Assembly (NCBI GenBank): GCA_024281135.1
Contig: JAMXLG010000112.1
Location: 1-6,118 of the forward strand
DNA: 6,118 nt
DNA from: Vulcanimicrobiia bacterium
GTDB lineage: Bacteria; Eremiobacterota; Eremiobacteria; Baltobacterales; Baltobacteraceae
Reading direction: 5' to 3'
The notes below the pieces were generated by a model. The model had not been told where the DNA came from. It made no database searches and saw nothing but the letters and a program-made list of their open reading frames with translations. Numbering within the stretch: the stretch's first letter is position 1; the number at the start of each line of letters is the position of its first letter. Both the position numbers and the translations under genes were made by a program. Of this stretch, positions 1-5,290 are shown in pieces.

Positions 1-169
1 GGAAACCCTCGCCCTTCGTCCTTGAGGGGCGTAGTGAAAAATCCACCCTATTTCAGGGCAGCCGCAAGAGTATAGCATGGCCCTCAAGGGGCGGTCCAGG
101 ACTCCCGCCCGAGCGCGGCACGCTCCCTCGCTCTTAAGGTAGGGGCTTGCGGGGCCGAACACCGGAGAG
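1..169. other. Non-coding leader upstream of rmlB
   Basis: I see no convincing gene here. The longest plus-frame reading (stop at 133-135) is an open run of about 44 codons with no family resemblance; the other two plus frames stop at 23-25 and 73-75. The stretch probably carries the rmlB promoter. The best minus-10-like hexamer is TATAGC at 71-76, but no good minus-35 lies 15-18 bases upstream of it, so I do not call a promoter. Small self-complementary segments are present: CCCT/AGGG at 46-58, and GAGCG/CGCTC at 111-125. None is followed by a T-run, so none reads as an intrinsic terminator. A GGAG element at 164-167 sits just before the rmlB ATG. Confidence 0.6.
20..93. repeat. Two copies of a 12-base GC-rich motif in the leader
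   Basis: CCTTGAGGGGCG at 20-31 and CCTCAAGGGGCG at 82-93 match at 10 of 12 bases as direct repeats 62 bases apart. The differing central bases (TG against CA) also make CCTTGAGGG (20-28) and CCCTCAAGG (81-89) a perfect 9-base inverted repeat. A weaker relative, CTTAAGGTAGGGGC, lies at 133-146. Paired near-palindromes upstream of a start codon could be operator half-sites or a long-range hairpin in the 5' leader, but this is inference and chance in GC-rich DNA is possible. Confidence 0.35.
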
Positions 170-1174
170 ATGCGTTGGTTGGTCACCGGCGGCCTCGGGT
201 TTATCGGGTCGAACTTCATTCGCTTGGCGCTTCGGGAGCGGACGTCGCTCGAGATCGTTAATCTCGATGCGATGACGTACGCGGGAAACCCCGCGAACCT
301 TCGGGACGTCGAGGGCGACGGCCGGTATCGTTTCGTCCACGGCGACATTTGTGATCCCGCCGCCGTTGCACATGCGATCGGTGACGGTGCCGATGCGATT
401 GTCAATTTCGCCGCTGAGACGCACGTCGACCGCTCGATCCTCGATCCCGAGGCGTTCCTTCGCACGGATATTCTCGGCACGCATGTGTTACTTGAGGCGG
501 TGCGCGAGCGTTCGATTCCGCGGTACTTGCAAGTGTCGACGGATGAGGTGTACGGCGATATCAGCGAAGGCGAGTCGACCGAGAACGATCCGCTGCGTCC
601 GCGTAGTCCGTACTCTGCATCGAAGGCCGGCGGCGATCTTCAAGTTCTCGCATACCGGACGACGTACGATACTCCGGTGTTGATTACGCGCGGGAGCAAT
701 ACGTACGGCCCGCACCAGTATCCCGAGAAACTGATTCCGCTCTTCGTTACGAATTTGATCGACGATCAGCAAGTGCCGGTCTACGGCGACGGAATGCAGA
801 TCCGCGACTGGCTACACGTCGAGGATCATGCGCGCGGCATTATGCACGTGCTTGAGCACGGTGAACTCGGAAACATCTACAACATCGGCGGCGGCAATCC
901 ACGAACGAACATCGAGATAACACGATTGCTCGTGGAGGACTGCGGGCGTTCGATGAACACGCACGTGCGTCACGTCGTCGACCGTCCGGGTCACGATCGC
1001 CGCTACGCGGTCGACATGTCGAAAGCGCGCGCGCTCGGTTGGGCTCCGCGCATCGACTTCGCGACGGGATTGCTCGATACGGTCGCGTGGTACCGCGCAA
1101 ACGAATCCTGGTGGCGTCCGCTCAAGTCAGGTGAGTTTCTCGATTACTACAAACGTCAATACGCTCATCGGTAA
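170..1174 (+). CDS. rmlB: dTDP-glucose 4,6-dehydratase
   Basis: This 334-residue cytoplasmic enzyme converts dTDP-glucose to dTDP-4-keto-6-deoxyglucose, the branch point for most dTDP-deoxysugars. It is a complete extended short-chain dehydrogenase/reductase of normal family length. Visible landmarks are the NAD-binding GGLGFIG (residues 7-13), AETHVDRSI (82-90), the catalytic Thr-Asp-Glu at 124-126 in STDEVYGD, Tyr148 and Lys152 of YSASK, RGSNTYGP (174-181) followed by PEKLIPL, and DRPGHDRRYA (271-280), which is typical of RmlB. The ATG is preceded by GGAGAG, and the GGLGFIG motif at residue 7 supports this start. The gene is the first of a two-gene unit with rmlA, 6 bases downstream. RmlB-type identity is secure; the final sugar depends on the neighbouring enzymes. 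Confidence 0.96.
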   Translation: MRWLVTGGLGFIGSNFIRLALRERTSLEIVNLDAMTYAGNPANLRDVEGDGRYRFVHGDICDPAAVAHAIGDGADAIVNFAAETHVDRSILDPEAFLRTDILGTHVLLEAVRERSIPRYLQVSTDEVYGDISEGESTENDPLRPRSPYSASKAGGDLQVLAYRTTYDTPVLITRGSNTYGPHQYPEKLIPLFVTNLIDDQQVPVYGDGMQIRDWLHVEDHARGIMHVLEHGELGNIYNIGGGNPRTNIEITRLLVEDCGRSMNTHVRHVVDRPGHDRRYAVDMSKARALGWAPRIDFATGLLDTVAWYRANESWWRPLKSGEFLDYYKRQYAHR

Positions 1175-1180
1175 GGAATT

Positions 1181-1912
1181 ATGAAAGGCGTTATTCTCGC
1201 AGGCGGTCTCGGGTCTCGGCTTCGTCCGTTAACGAAGGTGACCAACAAGCATCTTCTGCCGATCTACGACAAGCCGATGATCTACTATCCGATCGAGACG
1301 CTTGTACGCGCGGGCATCAAGGACATCATGATCGTCACGGGCGGCAACTCCGCCGGCGACTTTCTTCGTTTGCTCGGCAACGGCAAAGAGTTTGGCCTCA
1401 AAGATATTTATTACACGTATCAAGAGGGCGAAGGCGGCATCGCCGATGCACTCAAACTGTGCGAGCACTTTGCTGAAGGCCAGCGTATTGCCGTCATCCT
1501 GGGCGACAACATCATCCAAGATGACATCTCGCCGTACGTGCGCAAGTTCGAGGAACAAGACTCCGGCGCACGCATCCTCTTGAAGGAAGTCGAGGATCCC
1601 GAGCGCTTCGGATGTCCCGAACTCGACGGCGACCGCATCGTCCGCATCGAAGAAAAGCCGGTTCAGCCGAAGAGCCGCTATGCTGTAACCGGCATCTATA
1701 TGTACGACCGCCGCGTTTTCGATTTCTGCAAGCGACTCAAGCCGTCAGCACGCGGCGAACTCGAAATCACCGACGTCAACAACGCGTACATCAAGGAAGG
1801 CGACCTCTTCTACGACGTCCTCAGCGGCTGGTGGACCGACGCGGGACAATTCGAATCGCTCTATCGCGCGACGCAATTGGTTGCGGCAACGAAGTTCCCG
1901 CAGCCCGTCTAA
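1181..1912 (+). CDS. rmlA: Glucose-1-phosphate thymidylyltransferase, short form
   Basis: It couples glucose-1-phosphate and dTTP to give dTDP-glucose and pyrophosphate, the step before RmlB. The N-terminal nucleotide-binding signature AGGLGSRLRPLT (residues 7-18), with Lys23 and LLPIYDKPMIYYP after it, is unmistakable. Other landmarks are LGDN with metal-binding Asp109, EEKP (157-160), GELEITDVNN (192-201) and WTDAG with Asp220. At 243 residues it belongs to the short class, which lacks the C-terminal extension of the roughly 290-residue enzymes of E. coli or Pseudomonas, so regulation by the end product may differ (inference). An AAGGA element at 1173-1177 overlaps the rmlB stop, which suggests translational coupling. 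The order rmlB-rmlA in one transcript supports the shared pathway. A UTP-using relative is possible but less likely next to rmlB. Confidence 0.93.
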   Translation: MKGVILAGGLGSRLRPLTKVTNKHLLPIYDKPMIYYPIETLVRAGIKDIMIVTGGNSAGDFLRLLGNGKEFGLKDIYYTYQEGEGGIADALKLCEHFAEGQRIAVILGDNIIQDDISPYVRKFEEQDSGARILLKEVEDPERFGCPELDGDRIVRIEEKPVQPKSRYAVTGIYMYDRRVFDFCKRLKPSARGELEITDVNNAYIKEGDLFYDVLSGWWTDAGQFESLYRATQLVAATKFPQPV

Positions 1913-1919
1913 CTCAGGA

Positions 1920-1937
1920 TCGCATCACTCGATGCGA
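1920..1937. repeat. Hairpin at the convergent gene junction
   Basis: TCGCATC (1920-1926) and GATGCGA (1931-1937) form a perfect 7-base stem with a 4-base loop, ACTC. The hairpin begins 8 bases after the rmlA stop and covers the last codons and stop of the minus-strand methyltransferase gene. Neither strand shows a T-run directly after it, so it does not fit a classical intrinsic terminator, but it could protect or pause both convergent transcripts. Confidence 0.4.
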
Positions 1938-2704
1938 AAGTACGAGATTCTACTGCAAAACGGAATCTTTTTTAACGAGACGCGGTGCATGTCGACGACG
2001 TCCATGAGGGCCGCCGTTTCACCTGGGAAATCTTTCATATTGAGCTCGTCGAATGCCACCACTGCGCCGCGAGGCATTCTTGGGAGCAACAGTTCGAGAG
2101 CAACCTTTGTGGGACGAAATACGTCCATGTCGAGGTGTACGAGTGCTGGAATGACTTGAGGATTTTCCTCGAGGAACTTTGGTAGCGATTCGCATACGTC
2201 GCCCGTGACAAGTTCGACTTTCGAAACGTGACCGATGAAACGGTTCATGTCATACAATCCAATACTGCGCTCCAGCCGATCGCGCGAGTTAACCGCATAT
2301 CCGCCCTCGTGCATGAACGACGACCGGCTCTTCGCGTCGGATTCGGCGATTTCGGCAAATCCACCAAACGTGTCGAAGCCGAAGATGCGACGCGTCATGA
2401 AATTTGGCTCGAGGATCGAGCTAAAAAGCGCGTAGCTCATCAAGCCTTGGCCGTTGAAAACACCTAATTCAAAAATGGATCCCGGCAAGTCGGCGATCAT
2501 CTTAAACAATTCGAATCGCGCGAGAAAATCAGAGGCTACCTGACGCGGGGTGTAAAGCGCGAACGATCGGAGCTTCAGCAGAGTTGAAGATTCGTCGTCT
2601 TCAAATGCCTTGACGAGAGCGTCGTAGTACTCGATGTTCTTCGCCGAATTCTTGCTTGGATCGATCTTATTCTCGTTGAGAGAATCGCCTAGGGGCTGCG
2701 TCAC
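1925..2704 (-). CDS. TylF/MycF-type SAM-dependent O-methyltransferase
   Basis: This 259-residue protein resembles the TylF family (macrocin O-methyltransferase, MycF, NovP), Mg-dependent enzymes that methylate sugar hydroxyls. Visible parts are the SAM-binding FELGVFNGQG (78-87), FGFDTFGGF (108-116, where relatives usually read GFDSFEG), LVTGDVCESLP (165-175), and HLDMDVFRPT (190-199), whose acidic residues match the family's metal site, then AFDELN (217-222), with Asp-Glu where relatives often have Asp-Asp. The start is GTG: an in-frame TGA lies at 2719-2717, so no earlier start exists, and the GTGA overlap of 4 bases with the dioxygenase gene fits coupling. GAGG lies about 10 bases upstream of it. 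It is last in the operon. Its G+C, about 52 percent by hand count, is lower than that of rmlB. A role in methylating the locus's sugar is inferred; the exact position is unknown. Confidence 0.82.
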   Translation of the reverse strand: MTQPLGDSLNENKIDPSKNSAKNIEYYDALVKAFEDDESSTLLKLRSFALYTPRQVASDFLARFELFKMIADLPGSIFELGVFNGQGLMSYALFSSILEPNFMTRRIFGFDTFGGFAEIAESDAKSRSSFMHEGGYAVNSRDRLERSIGLYDMNRFIGHVSKVELVTGDVCESLPKFLEENPQVIPALVHLDMDVFRPTKVALELLLPRMPRGAVVAFDELNMKDFPGETAALMDVVDMHRVSLKKIPFCSRISYFRIE

Positions 2705-3510
2705 GGAATGGATACCTCAATCGGCTCGTTGTTCGGATACCGCACAAAGAAGATATTCGTGCGGTCTCCGCTCGGGAACCCCTGCGCACGATGGTTCTCG
2801 TCGCCAAGGTCGGTTATTCGCAACTGCACAGTCCACCGAATTTGATTCGAGAAGTTCGGGGTGCTTCGATGTAACAGCATCTGCTTAAAGATAACGGCGT
2901 CGCCGCGCGAGGCGACGACAGTGTGAGGCGACTCCGTCACTTCATAGTCCAACGCGAGGTCGCGCTGCAAAAATGGGACGTAACGGAGTGAAGGCTTGTC
3001 GGTTAAGCGACGAAACGGATAAATTCCCCGTTTATGGCTTCCCGCGATGACTTGAATGGTACCGTTGTGCTCGTTCACGTCGCCAAGCGGCAGCCATAGC
3101 GTTACCGCATTTTCGGAGCCCAACAGATAGAGCGTGTCTTGGTGCCACTCAAACAGATGACGCTCGTCTGACGGCCGGTCCATGCGCATGTTACTGCATC
3201 CCATGAGAGCCGGAAATTTCATTCCCAACGCCCGGCACAATTCTCGAACGCGCGTGCTTCCTTCAAGGCGCGCTAGGGACATCATGTACTTTAGGCGGTC
3301 GTAAAGGACCGATTGCTGCGCGGCGTTCATCGAATAAGCGGTCGAGTCCGACACCGAAAACGTCGGTCCGACGAGATACTGCCCGAGCTCTTCGAGCTCG
3401 GCAACAACCGCATCCAATTCGCCGCCTTCGAAGGCTCCGCGAACGATCGCGTAGCCGCGTTCCTCAAAGTCTCGCAATGTACTCTGGTCGACCAGATCCT
3501 CGCTTCGCAT
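2701..3510 (-). CDS. Phytanoyl-CoA dioxygenase (PhyH) family oxygenase
   Basis: A 269-residue Fe(II)/2-oxoglutarate-dependent dioxygenase. The iron ligands are visible as His123 and Asp125 in EWHQDTLY and His214 in LLHRSTPNF, with Arg225 about 11 residues later for 2-oxoglutarate. WLPLGDVNEHNGTIQVIAGS (139-158) followed by His159 and Lys160 is the usual PhyH core between the iron ligands. The N-terminus, DFEERGYAIVRGAF, is the standard family opening. I chose the ATG at 3510. The longest open frame starts at a TTG at 3612, would overlap the epimerase gene by 76 bases and would add 34 residues unlike the family. No clear ribosome site precedes 3510, so coupling to the epimerase gene, 26 bases upstream, is likely. 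The family hydroxylates or otherwise oxidises diverse small molecules; here a sugar or sugar-bearing product is inferred from context only. Confidence 0.85.
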   Translation of the reverse strand: MRSEDLVDQSTLRDFEERGYAIVRGAFEGGELDAVVAELEELGQYLVGPTFSVSDSTAYSMNAAQQSVLYDRLKYMMSLARLEGSTRVRELCRALGMKFPALMGCSNMRMDRPSDERHLFEWHQDTLYLLGSENAVTLWLPLGDVNEHNGTIQVIAGSHKRGIYPFRRLTDKPSLRYVPFLQRDLALDYEVTESPHTVVASRGDAVIFKQMLLHRSTPNFSNQIRWTVQLRITDLGDENHRAQGFPSGDRTNIFFVRYPNNEPIEVSIP

Positions 3511-3536
3511 GATGTAAATATCGGTCGAGTCGCCGA

Positions 3537-4079
3537 CTACTTCCCTCGCGAGGGCGAAAATTTCTCGAATTTTACGTCGCGCTCGGAAATGCACGCTATG
3601 GGAACCGGCCAAAACTTATTTACCGAGTCGCTGTAGATCGAAAAACCGCGCGAGAGATCAGGCGCGTAGCGGTCAGAGATTAAATACGAGACAACGGTGT
3701 CATCCACGAGGGTTTGGTATCCGTGTGCGCATCCCGCCGGAATGTACACCGCATTCGCCTGCGCCTCCGAAAGTTGGACTGCGACCGACGCCCCGTAAGT
3801 ATCGCTTTCCTGGCGTACGTCAAGCAGCACATCGATGATTGCACCGCGTTCGCACCGCACCAGTTTATGCTCTTGCGCCGGGTACACCGAGTAATGCATA
3901 CCTCTTACCGTTCCCGCCGTTACGTTTTGCGCTATGCTGTGCTCCAGGAAATGCGTTGCTAGCCCCGCTTGCCGGAACGCGTCTTCGCTAAAGGTCCGGG
4001 CGAAGTAACCACGTTGATCGCGAACCTCTTCGGCACAAATGAGATATGCGCCAGAGATCGCCAGCGGCTCGATTTTCAC
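3537..4079 (-). CDS. rmlC: RmlC-type dTDP-4-keto-6-deoxysugar epimerase
   Basis: A 180-residue cupin enzyme of the dTDP-4-dehydrorhamnose 3,5-epimerase family, which inverts C3, C5 or both on dTDP-4-keto-6-deoxyhexoses. Family features are RGYFARTF (23-30), TVRGMHY with catalytic-base His62, HKLVRCERGAIIDVLLD (71-87), IPAGCAHGYQ (113-122) with His119, Tyr132 in SYLISD, and SERD with Asp168. The His62 to Tyr132 spacing equals that remembered for His63 to Tyr133 of the Salmonella enzyme. The C-terminal segment after RG reads FSIYSDSVNKFWP instead of the usual IRWDDP-type sequence, so specificity may differ. The start is GTG, overlapping the C-methyltransferase stop as GTGA; an in-frame TGA at 4094-4092 rules out earlier starts. 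Next to a C-methyltransferase and with no rmlD, a 3- or 5-epimerase like NovW or TylCVII is as likely as a true rhamnose enzyme. Confidence 0.88.
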   Translation of the reverse strand: MKIEPLAISGAYLICAEEVRDQRGYFARTFSEDAFRQAGLATHFLEHSIAQNVTAGTVRGMHYSVYPAQEHKLVRCERGAIIDVLLDVRQESDTYGASVAVQLSEAQANAVYIPAGCAHGYQTLVDDTVVSYLISDRYAPDLSRGFSIYSDSVNKFWPVPIACISERDVKFEKFSPSRGK

Positions 4080-5290
4080 GAGATGACGAGCTCAGGAACG
4101 GCACGCACGAACTGGCCACCCCAGGCTCGGATGCCGTCAAGTTGCTTCGCAATTTCGGCCGCGATGTTCCAGGCGAGGATGATCACATAGTCGGGTTTTT
4201 CGCGATAGATTGCATCAGGATGAACGACGGCGATACGAGAGCCCGGTAGATATTTTTCTTGTTTCAACGGATTTGCATCCGCCACGCACGCAATCAGGTC
4301 TTCTCGAATGCCGCAGAAATTAAGAAACGTATTGCCTTTCGCGGCAGCCGCGTATCCGAACACCGTTTTTCCAGCTCGGCGCGCTTCGAACAAAAATCGC
4401 AGCGTTTCTTCCTTGATCTGAAACGCGCGTTGCTGGAAACGTTTGTAAATCCCATCCGAATCGAGTCCCGCTGCGCGTTCTTCGCGCTTGAGCTCTTCGA
4501 CCGCCGGCGATCGTTCGGGCAAACCCATCCATACGCGCAAAGACCCGCCGTGAATCGATAACCGTTCTACGTCCGACACTACTAGGCCGTGTCGCTCAGC
4601 CGCATTTTCAAATGAGGACAGGGAGTAATAGGAATAATGTTCTTGATAGATCGTATCGAATTCCGTGTGTTCGAGCATCGGTAGGAGATGCGGAAACTCA
4701 ACCGATATGGTCGCGCCGGCGCGCTGGAGAACGGCGAGCCCTTCCAAGAAATCGTGCAAATCCGGCACGTGCGCGACGACGTTGTTTGCAACAACCAGAC
4801 GCGGCAAACCCCGTTCCTCCAGCAACCGACGCGCCGACTCTTCGCCGAAGAATTCGATCGTCGTTGGGATTCCGCGGCTGATCGCAATGTCCGCGGTCGA
4901 GCGTGTCGGCTCGATACCCAATACGTCCCACGAGCGTTCGCGAAACGCTTGCAGCAAGCACCCGTCGTTTGAGGCAATTTCGACTACCCGCGTCCCAGCT
5001 GTCGCTCCGAGCCGCTCGCCGGCCTCGAACGCGAATTTCGCGCAGTGTTCGCGCCACGTTGACGAAACGGACGAAAGATAGGGATAGACGTCCGAAAATA
5101 CGCCCTCGCGTTGGACATAGGCGGGGACTTGCACGAGATTACATGCCGAACACCGATAAACTCGGAGCGGATAAAATGCTTCGCCTTCGTCGTGGCGCTT
5201 TGGATCGACGTAGGCGTTCGACAACGGTTGCATACCCAGGTCGATTACGAGTTCGCTTAGGACATTGGCGCAGTTGCGACACCGACGCAT
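4076..5290 (-). CDS. NDP-hexose C-methyltransferase (TylCIII/TcaB9/NovU type)
   Basis: It transfers a methyl group from SAM to a ring carbon of an NDP-4-keto sugar, making a branched sugar. The 404 residues show three parts: an N-terminal zinc-binding domain with Cys4, Cys7, Cys47 and Cys50; a SAM-binding domain with VVEIASNDGCLLQAF (102-116); and the C-terminal domain typical of this family, with GYAAAAKGN (312-320) and ending GGQFVRAVPEL. From memory, TcaB9 active-site residues are Tyr76, His181, Tyr222, Glu224 and His225; all appear here at a constant offset of 7 (Tyr69, His174, Tyr215, Glu217, His218). The ATG at 5290 overlaps the upstream stop as TGATG and has GGAAGAG 6 bases before it; a longer frame from 5326 is disfavoured. 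The target carbon (C3 as in TylCIII, C5 as in NovU) cannot be decided here. Confidence 0.9.
   Translation of the reverse strand: MRRCRNCANVLSELVIDLGMQPLSNAYVDPKRHDEGEAFYPLRVYRCSACNLVQVPAYVQREGVFSDVYPYLSSVSSTWREHCAKFAFEAGERLGATAGTRVVEIASNDGCLLQAFRERSWDVLGIEPTRSTADIAISRGIPTTIEFFGEESARRLLEERGLPRLVVANNVVAHVPDLHDFLEGLAVLQRAGATISVEFPHLLPMLEHTEFDTIYQEHYSYYSLSSFENAAERHGLVVSDVERLSIHGGSLRVWMGLPERSPAVEELKREERAAGLDSDGIYKRFQQRAFQIKEETLRFLFEARRAGKTVFGYAAAAKGNTFLNFCGIREDLIACVADANPLKQEKYLPGSRIAVVHPDAIYREKPDYVIILAWNIAAEIAKQLDGIRAWGGQFVRAVPELVIS

Noticed and set aside
71..76. TATAGC as the minus-10 box of an rmlB promoter.
   Set aside because: No minus-35-like hexamer occurs 15-18 bases upstream; the TTGAGG at 22-27 is far too distant. 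Left as a possibility, not called.
3..135. Open plus-strand frame of about 44 codons at the window start, possibly the tail of an upstream gene.
   Set aside because: It is short, rich in Pro, Arg, Ser and Gly as expected from random GC-rich DNA, and resembles no family I know.
1967..1973. In-phase slippery heptamer A AAA AAG on the minus strand near the end of the TylF-like gene, a possible minus-1 frameshift site.
   Set aside because: The shifted frame stops after six codons, giving only a slightly shorter protein, and no stem-loop lies at the usual 5-9 base spacing. The Lys-Lys codons explain it.
3383..3401. Perfect 8-base inverted repeat CCGAGCTC-TTC-GAGCTCGG inside the dioxygenase gene.
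   Set aside because: It arises from the repeated Glu-Leu codons (GAGCTC) of the coiled ELEEL stretch near residues 38-42 and has no T-run, so coding constraint explains it.
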